The notes under the pieces are model-generated. The model searched no databases. It was not told the origin of the DNA and saw only the letters and a program-made list of their open reading frames with translations. The translations under genes were made by a program, and so were the position numbers. From the NCBI RefSeq assembly GCF_016925615.1, contig NZ_CP070499.1, positions 2,604,001-2,668,000 on the forward strand: a stretch of 64,000 bases of DNA. The letters are read 5' to 3'. Of the stretch, positions 51,557-60,099 are shown one piece after another; within the stretch, counting starts at the first letter, position 1; every line of letters starts with the position of its first letter. Origin of the DNA: Natronosporangium hydrolyticum. GTDB lineage: Bacteria; Actinomycetota; Actinomycetes; Mycobacteriales; Micromonosporaceae.

Positions 51557-54500
51557 TCACGACCGCTCCGCCAGCAGCCGCTCGAAGTGGGCGTACGCCT
51601 GCCGCATGTCCGCCTCCCGGTCCAGGGTCCTGAACGGCAACTCGTACGTGTAGGTGTTGCCGGCCTGGTTGGTGGCGGTGCGCTCCTCCTCGCTGATCCG
51701 ATCCCCCTTCTTCCGCCACACCTTCAACACCTCCTGCGGCACCAACCGGCCGTTGGCGTCGTAGTGGTCACGCTTCCGGTCGTAGCCGTAGAGCACGGGG
51801 AACTGCGTGCGGTAGATGGTGCACAGCTCGTCGGCGGTCAGCCCGAGCATCAATGCCACCAACGCGTCGATCTCCACCAGCGCCTGCCGCCGGTCAGCCG
51901 TAATCCGCAGCGGCGTATCGGCAGTCCACTCCGGCCCAACGTCGCCGAGCGGCAGCCGCCGCGCATGCGCCAACCCGCCCGTCCACTCGTCCCGTAGGAA
52001 CTCGTCCGACCAACACTCCCGCCACAGATCCGCGTACGCATCGGTCACGCAGTTGAGCCGCAGCGTACGGCTGAAAAGCTGCTTCTGGAGCGGATGATCA
52101 CGGACTATCGGAAGACGTTCGAATGAACCCTGGTAGATGCCGCTCTTCGGTGCAGCGCGGATCAACAGGTCGCTTACAAGCGAACCGGTGAAACCCGCAA
52201 TCTCGACGAGGGTACGAAGCGAGACGTTCGGCGATCCGACGCAAAAGACTCCGTTCACATGGGCTGCGCCTGGAGGGATGAGCGCGGGTATGAGTGTGCG
52301 TTCTCCAGTGTTCGCGGCCATGGCGCGCCAGGCGAGGCGGTAGAAGTCGCGGGCAGAGCGACGTTCCTCGTCGTCACCCCAGTGGGTGTAGTCGCGGTCG
52401 TAGCGGTGCCGGTCGCCGGTCGGCTTGTAGGCGGTCACCGGCACCGCATTGGCCGCCAGCGTCTCGAAGTCCGTCGCTGACCAGTCCTGGTTGTGCAGCA
52501 TCGTTTCGTTCGGCGATTTGTAGATAGGGGTTGCGACGAATAGGTGTGGACCTTGCAAGATTACGTCCTGCCACGAGTCAGGTGCCCCCCACTCCGATTC
52601 AAAGTAGCCCTTTGTTCGGTCGTTCTTCTCGTGCCATCCAGGTGAGAAGTGGAGGCCGAGTTCACCGATGCGTCTAGCATTCGACAGCTTGTCGAGTACC
52701 GCCGCTGTCGCCCGGTTCACCGCATACACCATTCGTGTTCCGCCTACCGGAACGTCTGGCCCTTCGAGGATCGCGTGCCAAGTCTCTAGCGTCGATTGGG
52801 TGACGGTGGTAATGCGGCTGCGGTGAGGGCGGAGGTCCCACTTGCCCTCGGGATCCTTGAGACCCGGCTCGGCACCTGAGCCGTCGTGATCGAACGACCG
52901 AAGCACCGTCTCCGGGTGGTAGAGCGACGTCGCCATGAGGAAGCGAGGACTTGTCCGGTTGCTGGCGTATATGTGCACCCCGAACGAAATCTGGTCATGC
53001 ACCTCAAACAAGAAGAGGGCGTTCGTGAATTGCCAATGGCGGCCTAGGCGATGGTAGGTCGCTCTGCGAAGTTTGCCAGCCTTCTCATCAGTGAAGTGGG
53101 ACTCGGGATGGATGAGTCCGATCGAGCCGCGACCGGAGGCATTCCGCCAGGTCTGCTCCATGAAGCAGCGGTAGAGGTCGGGCTGGAGGCCCTGCAGATG
53201 TGGGTATGCCGGCGAGCCGACGAACTCGGCGAGGCCGGCGATGTCGGTGGCGCCGTCTACCACCAGGTTCTGGATGCCAGGCAGGGCGAGTGTCGCCTCC
53301 CGCTTCTGCTTCACTTGTGCTTGGGTGGGTTTGACCGCGAGCTGCCACCACGGGTCGCCCTCGGCGAGCAGCGCATCGACGTCCGATCGGGGTCTGACCC
53401 AAGGTGGGTTTCCGACTTGGAGGTCGAAGCCGCCGCGGGCGAAGACGGAGGCGAAGTCGAGGTGCCAGTGGAAGAACCCTTGCTGGGCGGCGACTCGTTG
53501 GCACACCACAAGCCAGGGATGCTTCTGCAGGACGTTCTGCACCGGGTGGGCGCCGGCGAAGCCGAGTTCCAGTTGCTCGGCCTGGTTCAGCTCCTCCCAG
53601 CTCACCCCGGCCGCAAGCGTGTCCTTGGGCAGTTTGGACTTGCGTAGCTCTGGGCTGCGGCCCAGCAGCGCCTGCAACCCGGTGATCCAGTCGGCCAGGG
53701 TGGGCGGCTCCACCCGTACCTCGTTGACGGTGGTGGTCTGGTCGGTGAGCGGCCAGAACCAGAGCGCGGTCCAGGCGTCCATCACCAGCCGCAGCCGCTG
53801 GTAGGCGCCGTCGGCGTCGGCGAGCGCCCGCTCGATCTCCTCCCGCGACACCGTGCCGCCGACCGGCAGGTCGCCGGCCTTCCAAACCGGGATGGCGCGG
53901 CGGATCTGTTCCTCGGCGATCTGCAGCCGGCGGTAGGCGATCTGCCACAGCACCTCGACGCGGTGCGCCAGCTCGACAAGCGCGTCGGTCTGCTGCTTGT
54001 TCGGCTTCGATCTGATGCCGCGCCGCCAGTCCTTTAGCCGCTTCGCCGCCTCGGGGACGAGGGCGGCGGCCTCTTTCGCGTCGGCGGCGGCGCCCCAGCC
54101 CTCGGCCGGTAGCAGGAAGTGGTGGATGCCGGTGCTGTCGACCCGACCGGCGGTCATGTCCTCGACCAGTGAGGTCAGCGGTACTTCGTCCGGGGTCGCC
54201 TTCAGCCAGGATTTGTCGGTGATCTGGCTGCGGCGGTAGACGGCGCGGCGGGCGCCGACAAGTGAGTTGCCGCGGCGCAGGTGCAGGCCGAACCATGGGG
54301 CGGCCAGGTCCTTGGCCATGGTGTCGAGCCACAGGGTGATCTCGGCGAACTCGACGGCGGTCGCGTTCAGGTCCACCCCGTACACGTTGTGAAGCGCCAG
54401 ATACGCCTTGACCTCCTGCAGCCGCTTGGGATACTCGTCCGGGTCGATCTTCTGGTTGAGCTCGACCTGGCGGCGTTTGAGGTACTGGTCGGCGAGCTGG

Positions 54501-56269
54501 CGCACCGCCTCGATCGCGAACGCGCCGGAGCCCAGCGCCGGCTCGCAGACGGTCAGCTCCAGGATCTCGGCCGCGGTGGTGGTGTGGCCGTCCTGGTCGA
54601 GCAGCTCCTCCAGCGCCTGCCCGACGGTGAACCTGGTCAGCACCTCGGGGGTGTAGTAGGAGGCCGACTGCTGCCGCTCCCGCCCGGCCAGTCGGAACAC
54701 GAACGAGCCCTGCCGGTGCAGCACCGGCTTCTCCTCGCCGGTGGTCGGGTCCGGTGCTTTGACGAAGTCGGCCGACGAGATGCCCCCGGCCCGGTCCACC
54801 GGCACCACCCACGAGCCTTTCGAGGCGTCGCCGTTCTTCGCCACCTCGTAGAGGTCGGTCTCGGCGAAGAAGCCGGTGTAGGACATCAGTCCCTCGTAGA
54901 CCGCGCCGAGCTGGTTGATGCCCAGCTCCGCGTACGAGATGAAGCCTCGGTCCTTGCCGCGGGACTCCTTGCTGAGCAGCAGGTGGGTCAGCACCTGCTG
55001 CAGCGCGACGTTGCCCAGGCCCACCGCGTCGATGTGGGCGATCGCCTCCGGGCGGAACAGGTCCGCGCGCAGCGCGTGGAAGGTCAACCCCGAGGTGGCC
55101 GACGCCTCCTCCTCGTCGCCGGCCTCGGCGGCGGGGGAGTGGCCACGGTCCACCAGCCGGAAGAGCACGCCCAGCGACTCGTACAGGTGGGTGCCGCCGC
55201 GGGTACGCGGGTTTGTCAGCTCCACCTGCACCAGCTCGCGGAGCCGATCGAGGCTGTACCCCTGGTCGTACTCGGTGGCGCCGACCGGCAGCACCCCCAG
55301 CTCGGGGGAGGCCTCGGCGTAGAGCAGGAACAGGATCCGGTAGAGGAACCGCAGCGACTGCTTCGCCAGCGGCTGCGCCTCGGCCGCCGGCAGCGGCGGC
55401 AGACCCTGCGCCCGGCGCCGGTCCACCACCTCGTTGGCGATGATCTCGATGGAGAGGCGGACGCCGTCGCGCAGGTCCTTGGAGACGCCGACGGTGTGCT
55501 TCACCGACGCTTCCAGGACCTCCTGCCACCACACCTTGCCGTCGGCGTCCGGGGCGATCGACTGGGCCGACAGGCAGGTAAGCGCCCGGTCGATCTCGCC
55601 GGCGCGTTTGGTGTCGTTGCGCTCGCAGACCAGCTGCACGTCGACCGCCAGGTAGCGGCCCTCGGCCCAGCGTTCCCGTTCGGTAAGCAACGCCCAGCGG
55701 CCGGCGAGCACCAGTATGAAGTCGGGGCCGTCCTCGGTGACGAAGAGCGTCGACACCAGCTTGGCGGCCGACTTCACCTCGTCGCCGTCGTCGGTGAGCC
55801 GCACCGGCTCGGCGAGGGTCACCCCGTCCTTGGTGAGCAGGTCCTCGACCGCGGTGACCGGCGTGGCGGTGACCACCACAAGCGGCGCCCGGTCGGTGAC
55901 GCCCGGGGACGAGATCCGCAGCAGCGGGCCGTCCTGCTCGAGGTGCAGGCCGTGGCCGCGGAGCTCCAGGATGTCGAGCAGCCGGTCGTGGACGCCTCCG
56001 GCGACCGCGTCGACCGACCGGTTGTCCTGTCGGTCGGGGCTCACCGTCGGGTCGAGCAGCTCGGACAGGCTCGCCAGGTCGGCTTCGAGCGCCTGCCGGG
56101 CCTCGGTGAACCGGGACCGGGGAGTGGCCCGGCCCTCCTTGGCCTCGGCGTCCCACGCCTTGCGCCGCTCGACCACTTTGGCGCGGAACGATTCGCTCGT
56201 GGCCTCGGTGGTGAAGTAGTGCTCCGAGATCCAGCTCTCGCCGACCAGGATCGCGTCCGACCCGCTCAT
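51557..56269 (-). CDS. large N6-adenine DNA methyltransferase, DrmMI/PglX-like
   Basis: The 1570-residue protein starts at ATG 56269 behind GGAGAGGAG. A large N-terminal part (1-540) includes DFILVLAGRWALLTERERWA. The SAM region follows: ASYYTPEVLTRFTVGQAL, then VCEPALGSGAFAIEAVRQLA near 578, and NVYGVDLNATAVEFAEITLW. The catalytic motif IV is QVGNPPWVRPRSD near 953. A long target-recognition and C-terminal part extends to the end. This is the class I DISARM methyltransferase (DrmMI) and BREX PglX architecture. It methylates adenine to mark host DNA. No nuclease motif is evident. The next gene, a DruE-like helicase, starts 54 bases downstream. Confidence 0.85.
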   Translation of the reverse strand: MSGSDAILVGESWISEHYFTTEATSESFRAKVVERRKAWDAEAKEGRATPRSRFTEARQALEADLASLSELLDPTVSPDRQDNRSVDAVAGGVHDRLLDILELRGHGLHLEQDGPLLRISSPGVTDRAPLVVVTATPVTAVEDLLTKDGVTLAEPVRLTDDGDEVKSAAKLVSTLFVTEDGPDFILVLAGRWALLTERERWAEGRYLAVDVQLVCERNDTKRAGEIDRALTCLSAQSIAPDADGKVWWQEVLEASVKHTVGVSKDLRDGVRLSIEIIANEVVDRRRAQGLPPLPAAEAQPLAKQSLRFLYRILFLLYAEASPELGVLPVGATEYDQGYSLDRLRELVQVELTNPRTRGGTHLYESLGVLFRLVDRGHSPAAEAGDEEEASATSGLTFHALRADLFRPEAIAHIDAVGLGNVALQQVLTHLLLSKESRGKDRGFISYAELGINQLGAVYEGLMSYTGFFAETDLYEVAKNGDASKGSWVVPVDRAGGISSADFVKAPDPTTGEEKPVLHRQGSFVFRLAGRERQQSASYYTPEVLTRFTVGQALEELLDQDGHTTTAAEILELTVCEPALGSGAFAIEAVRQLADQYLKRRQVELNQKIDPDEYPKRLQEVKAYLALHNVYGVDLNATAVEFAEITLWLDTMAKDLAAPWFGLHLRRGNSLVGARRAVYRRSQITDKSWLKATPDEVPLTSLVEDMTAGRVDSTGIHHFLLPAEGWGAAADAKEAAALVPEAAKRLKDWRRGIRSKPNKQQTDALVELAHRVEVLWQIAYRRLQIAEEQIRRAIPVWKAGDLPVGGTVSREEIERALADADGAYQRLRLVMDAWTALWFWPLTDQTTTVNEVRVEPPTLADWITGLQALLGRSPELRKSKLPKDTLAAGVSWEELNQAEQLELGFAGAHPVQNVLQKHPWLVVCQRVAAQQGFFHWHLDFASVFARGGFDLQVGNPPWVRPRSDVDALLAEGDPWWQLAVKPTQAQVKQKREATLALPGIQNLVVDGATDIAGLAEFVGSPAYPHLQGLQPDLYRCFMEQTWRNASGRGSIGLIHPESHFTDEKAGKLRRATYHRLGRHWQFTNALFLFEVHDQISFGVHIYASNRTSPRFLMATSLYHPETVLRSFDHDGSGAEPGLKDPEGKWDLRPHRSRITTVTQSTLETWHAILEGPDVPVGGTRMVYAVNRATAAVLDKLSNARRIGELGLHFSPGWHEKNDRTKGYFESEWGAPDSWQDVILQGPHLFVATPIYKSPNETMLHNQDWSATDFETLAANAVPVTAYKPTGDRHRYDRDYTHWGDDEERRSARDFYRLAWRAMAANTGERTLIPALIPPGAAHVNGVFCVGSPNVSLRTLVEIAGFTGSLVSDLLIRAAPKSGIYQGSFERLPIVRDHPLQKQLFSRTLRLNCVTDAYADLWRECWSDEFLRDEWTGGLAHARRLPLGDVGPEWTADTPLRITADRRQALVEIDALVALMLGLTADELCTIYRTQFPVLYGYDRKRDHYDANGRLVPQEVLKVWRKKGDRISEEERTATNQAGNTYTYELPFRTLDREADMRQAYAHFERLLAERS

Positions 56270-56334
56270 CGTTCTCCTCTCCTCCTGATCGGAAGGCACC
56301 TGGCACGAATCAGACACTTGTCCGTGCGGAGCCG

Positions 56335-56364
56335 GATCATTGTTGATCACCTACACTTGAAACC
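56335..56364 (+). promoter_or_regulatory. palindrome and promoter of the RelBE pair, probably giving a leaderless transcript
   Basis: GATCA-TTGT-TGATC (56335-56348) is a perfect 14-base palindrome. A -10 like TACACT lies at 56352-56357. Transcription starting about 7 bases after it would begin at the antitoxin ATG (56365), and no ribosome site precedes that ATG. The palindrome covers the space just upstream of the -10, a natural position for antitoxin autorepression. The methyltransferase gene starts 66 bases to the left, on the opposite strand, so the same site could influence it. Confidence 0.5.
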
Positions 56365-56649
56365 ATGACCCGGACACTGGCTGACACGGCGGCGGCCGAC
56401 CAGCTGCCCAGCCTCGTCGCCGAGCTGGCAGAGACGGACGACCAGGTGAAGATCACGCATGGTGGCGTGTTCGCCGCGATGCTGATTTCTCCACAGAAAT
56501 GGCGCTCAATCGTGGAGACGCTGGACATTCTGGCTGACCCCGGTGCGGTCGCAGACATCCAGGAGGCCGACGCCGAGGCCGACGCCGGCGGCGGCGCGGA
56601 CATCGACGAGGTCGCGGCCTTGGTGGCACGGCGCCATGACGCCGGGTGA
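56365..56649 (+). CDS. Phd/YefM-type antitoxin
   Basis: The protein has 94 residues. It reads LADTAAADQLPSLVAELAET, then QVKITHGGVFAAMLISPQKW, the Phd/YefM fold in which the second half is the hairpin before helix 3. An acidic Ala/Asp-rich tail (about 58-94) is the toxin-binding part. The stop overlaps the toxin start by four bases (GTGA). It is on the strand opposite the defence genes around it, between the DrmD-like and methyltransferase genes. Confidence 0.85.
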   Translation: MTRTLADTAAADQLPSLVAELAETDDQVKITHGGVFAAMLISPQKWRSIVETLDILADPGAVADIQEADAEADAGGGADIDEVAALVARRHDAG

Positions 56650-56930
56650 CCGAGCGGTCTGGGCGATGGAAGGTCAAGATTCAAGCGGCCGCGCAGCGGG
56701 CGCTTGCTGAGGACCTTCCACTCGGCGTAGCTACGGCGGCCCTCGAGTTCATCCAACACGTTCTTCCGGCGAATCCCTACCGTGTCGGTGGCGAACTTTC
56801 CGGTCGCTACGCCGGCCAGCACTCGGCTCACCTGGGTGAGTACCGGATCGTCTATCAGGTCTATCCGGAAGATCGGCTCATCCGGGTGAAGTCGATTCGC
56901 CGGCGGGCGGACGTCTACGGCGTGGGATAG
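56646..56930 (+). CDS. RelE/ParE-family toxin
   Basis: The 94-residue protein starts at GTG 56646. The RelE fold is visible in WKVKIQAAAQRALAEDLPLG, the loop NPYRVGGELSGRYAGQHSAH, and the strands YRIVYQVYPEDRLIRVKSIR ending RRADVY. RelE toxins cleave mRNA on the ribosome or inhibit gyrase. The basic residues of the last strands are present, so it looks active. It ends 26 bases from the convergent DrmD-like stop. Together with its antitoxin it could make loss of the defence island costly. Confidence 0.86.
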   Translation: MTERSGRWKVKIQAAAQRALAEDLPLGVATAALEFIQHVLPANPYRVGGELSGRYAGQHSAHLGEYRIVYQVYPEDRLIRVKSIRRRADVYGVG

Positions 56931-56956
56931 CTTCGGCCGAGGGCTCGGGGCGGTCG

Positions 56957-59872
56957 TCATGCCTTGACACCGCCGGACCCGCTCTCCGGGACGACCACCA
57001 GCAGCGGCCGGACGAGTTGCCGGTCGGGCGCCATCGCCTCGACCATCGCCCGCTCCTGCGCGACGCTCATCCGGCGCTCTTTGACCTGATCGCGTTGGAC
57101 CAGCGCGCCGGCCTCATGCTCCCATCGGTCGAGCCGCCGGGACCACTCCTCGACCCGGCGCGCCACATCCTGCTCGGCCGCCTTGAACACGGTCGCCAGA
57201 TGCCGCTCGGCCGCCCGCACCGCCGGGGCCACAAGTGCTTGCAGGGCGTCGAGGTCGGGGACCGCGCCGGGGTTGTCGCGGCGGGTGCCCCAGCCGAGCG
57301 CCTGCAGCGCCTCCCGGGCCGAGCCGTACGGGTTGATCGGCGCGAACGACGGATCGTCCGGCACCGGGAACTCGGCGGTGAGCCAGGCGGCCGACACCAC
57401 CTGGCCGCGCCGGTTGGTCAGGGTGCCGAGGAGTAACACGGTGGCGGCGTCGACCGTGCCGCGGACGGCGAAGACCTCGTTGCGGCCCAGCGCCGCCAGC
57501 GCCCGGTCGGCGGCCCAGTCCAGCACCGGATGCAGCGGGCCGAGATAGTGCGCGTCCGGCCAGGTGGAGTCGCTGTCGTCGCGCAGTGCGGCGGCGAGCC
57601 GGTCCTTGCCGCGGGCGGCGGTGGTGGCGAGCACCAGCCGCTCGGTGACCCGGCGGTCGGCGAGGTAGCTCTGCGGCAGCACCTCCAGCCGCTGCACCAG
57701 ATCCGGCGGTGGGGTCAGCTCCACGGTGCCGAAGGCGGCGTCGCGGCGCCATCCGACTCCCTGCCCGGCCAGCGGCGCGGTCGGGTCGATGAACGCCTGC
57801 TGCAGCGCGTCCTCCAGATAGGAGACATCGTCGTCGTAGAGGCCGGAGCCGGGGTCGGTGCCGCCGGCGTCGGCGGCGGCGCCGGCGGTGCGGGTCTCGT
57901 CGGTGGCGGTCGGGGTGGGGTCGGCGTCGGATGAGGCGTCGAAGAGCTGGGCGAACAGCGCCGTCAGGTCGTTGCCGGCGGCCACCTCGGCGACCGGCCG
58001 GACCACGTCGTCGAGCTCCTCGCTGCCGGCGAGCACCGCCCGGATCGCGTCCTCCTCGCCCTTGACGTCGTAGCGGCCCATCAGCGCCGCCGCGTCACCC
58101 AGCGCGGTGTGGGCCTCGTTCTCCTTCTCCACCAGCTTGGCGAGGATCCGCACGTCGCCGGCGAACCGGTCGCCGGCCGGCTCCAGCAGCAGCGCCGTCA
58201 CCCGCGGCGGGTGCTGCTGGCCGTACCGGTCGATCCGGCCGTTGCGCTGCTCGATCCGGATCAGGCTCCACGGGATGTCGTAGTGGACCAGCTCGTGGCA
58301 CTGGGCGTGCAGGTTCACCCCCTCGGAGGCGACGTCGCCGGTGACCAGCACCCGCACCGGCGCGTGGGCCTGCTTGAACGCCTCCACGATCCGCTGCTGC
58401 TCGTCGTCGGCGAGGCCGCCGTGCATCAGCTCCACGGCCTCGGCCGGCAGGCCCAGATCCTTGGGCAGGCTGCGGTGCAGCCAGCGCAGCGTCTCCAACC
58501 GCTCGGCAAAGATCACCACCCGGGCGGCTGAGCCCGGGCCGACGCCGATCTCCCGCAGGTGGGCCAGCAGCCGGGTGTACTTCGCCGACGGGGTGCGCAG
58601 GGTCGTGGCGTTCAGCTCGGCGAGCCGCTGGAGCGCGCGCTGCTCGACCGCGGCCTGGTCATCTGTGCCGAGCCGGCCCAGCCGCCCGTCGATCGTCTCC
58701 TGCAGCGCCGCCGGGGAGGAGAGGAACGCCTTCGCCAGGGTCCAGGGGAAGAGCGTCGCATTCTGCCCGGAGTACGGGCTGCCGCCGCGGCCCGGCCACA
58801 GCCAGGTCTCCGCCAGCTCCTGGGCGACCGCGTCCTCGGCCGGCGTGGCGGGGACCAGCACGTTGTGCGGCTCCTGCCGCTCCGCCCAGTCGGCGCCCAC
58901 CACCCGCGCCACCTCCGGGCTGTGCCGGTGGCGGCGGACCACCAGCCGCTTCACCTCCGCCGGGTCGAGCTCGCCGTCGGCGGGCGCGGCGGACGGGTCG
59001 AGCAGCCGAATCAGCTCGGCGAACGACTCCTTCTGGCCATTGTGCGGGGTGGCGGAGGCGAGGATCAGCGCCTCGGCGTTGCGGGCCAGCAGCCGGGCCA
59101 GCCGGTTGTTCAGGGTGGCGGCGTTGGACAGGTTGTGCGACTCGTCGATCACCACCGCGTCCCACCGCTGCTTGCGCAGGCTGGCGACATACCGGTCGGA
59201 CTTGAGCGTGTCGATCGAGATGATCGCCCGGCGGTAGAAGGTGAACGGGTTGCGGGTGGCCGGCAGCTTCTGCCGCACCCGCTGGATGCCGGCCGAGTCG
59301 AGCCGGACGAACGGCAACGCGAACCGGGTCCACAGCTCGTGCTGCATCTGCTCCAGCACGTGCCGCGGCGTCACCACCAGGATCCGCTCGCCCCGGCCGC
59401 GGCGCACCAGTTCGGCCAGGATCATGCCGATCTCGAGGGTCTTGCCGAGCCCGACCGCGTCGGCGAGCAGGATCCTCGGCCGCAGGTTGTCCGGGTCCAA
59501 CGCCCGCCGTACCGCGGACTGCTGGTAGCTCAGGGCGTCGGCCAGGCCGCGGGTGGCCACCGACAGGGCGCGCTCGCCGAGCGGCACGGCGGTCTTGCGG
59601 ATGGTCGACTCCAGCCACAGCCGGGCGGTGCGGTAACGGGGGCTGTGGTCGGCGACCACCGACGCCTGCGCCGGCTCCAGCGCGGTGACCGCGTCGAGGC
59701 TTTCGTAGAACGCGGCCCGGGTGTCCCGCACCAGCTCACCGAGGCCCTGGACGTGCACCAGGGTGCCGTCGGCGGTCTCCTCGGTCGCCCGGACCAGCCA
59801 CTCCTCGTCGCGGACCACGACCACCGTGCCAGGTGCGAACGTGCCACGGTTGGCGGGCTCGGTTGTCGTCAC
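56957..59872 (-). CDS. SNF2-family helicase, DrmD-like
   Basis: The protein has 971 residues. An N-terminal SH3-like region (FAPGTVVVVRDEEWLVRATE) is followed by the SNF2 ATPase. RILLADAVGLGKTLEIGMIL is near residue 141, DAVVIDESHNLSNAATLNNR near 243 (DESH box), and LILASATPHNGQ is motif III. The second lobe has VLVTGDVASEGVNLHAQCHE and RIEQRNGRIDRYGQ. The C-terminal 350 residues are particular to DrmD/RapA-like proteins. This is the helicase that defines class 1 DISARM. Its gene lies downstream of the DrmB-like gene after a 227-base gap in which I see no gene, and upstream of the methyltransferase gene. Confidence 0.85.
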   Translation of the reverse strand: MTTTEPANRGTFAPGTVVVVRDEEWLVRATEETADGTLVHVQGLGELVRDTRAAFYESLDAVTALEPAQASVVADHSPRYRTARLWLESTIRKTAVPLGERALSVATRGLADALSYQQSAVRRALDPDNLRPRILLADAVGLGKTLEIGMILAELVRRGRGERILVVTPRHVLEQMQHELWTRFALPFVRLDSAGIQRVRQKLPATRNPFTFYRRAIISIDTLKSDRYVASLRKQRWDAVVIDESHNLSNAATLNNRLARLLARNAEALILASATPHNGQKESFAELIRLLDPSAAPADGELDPAEVKRLVVRRHRHSPEVARVVGADWAERQEPHNVLVPATPAEDAVAQELAETWLWPGRGGSPYSGQNATLFPWTLAKAFLSSPAALQETIDGRLGRLGTDDQAAVEQRALQRLAELNATTLRTPSAKYTRLLAHLREIGVGPGSAARVVIFAERLETLRWLHRSLPKDLGLPAEAVELMHGGLADDEQQRIVEAFKQAHAPVRVLVTGDVASEGVNLHAQCHELVHYDIPWSLIRIEQRNGRIDRYGQQHPPRVTALLLEPAGDRFAGDVRILAKLVEKENEAHTALGDAAALMGRYDVKGEEDAIRAVLAGSEELDDVVRPVAEVAAGNDLTALFAQLFDASSDADPTPTATDETRTAGAAADAGGTDPGSGLYDDDVSYLEDALQQAFIDPTAPLAGQGVGWRRDAAFGTVELTPPPDLVQRLEVLPQSYLADRRVTERLVLATTAARGKDRLAAALRDDSDSTWPDAHYLGPLHPVLDWAADRALAALGRNEVFAVRGTVDAATVLLLGTLTNRRGQVVSAAWLTAEFPVPDDPSFAPINPYGSAREALQALGWGTRRDNPGAVPDLDALQALVAPAVRAAERHLATVFKAAEQDVARRVEEWSRRLDRWEHEAGALVQRDQVKERRMSVAQERAMVEAMAPDRQLVRPLLVVVPESGSGGVKA

Positions 59873-60099
59873 TGAGGGTGTTCTCCCTTCACCGGGATCA
59901 ACGGGACGTTCGACGACAAGTCCGGTAGCCGCCTCGTCGAGAGCCTATCGTCGGCTGACCGTGTGTGACGCCGCCGGTTAGGGTGAGCGACATGGGCCAA
60001 AGGTCCACCACGCCCCGGTCGCTCGACGCCGCGACCTCGGCCCGGTTCGGTCGGATGCCGCGGGCAGCCACCGGGTCGAGGCGGCGTGGCGGCACGCCC

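Noticed and set aside
53088-56306. A 1072-codon minus-strand frame inside the methyltransferase gene
   Set aside because: It is Arg/Gly/Pro-rich in an alternative frame; the other frame holds all methyltransferase motifs.
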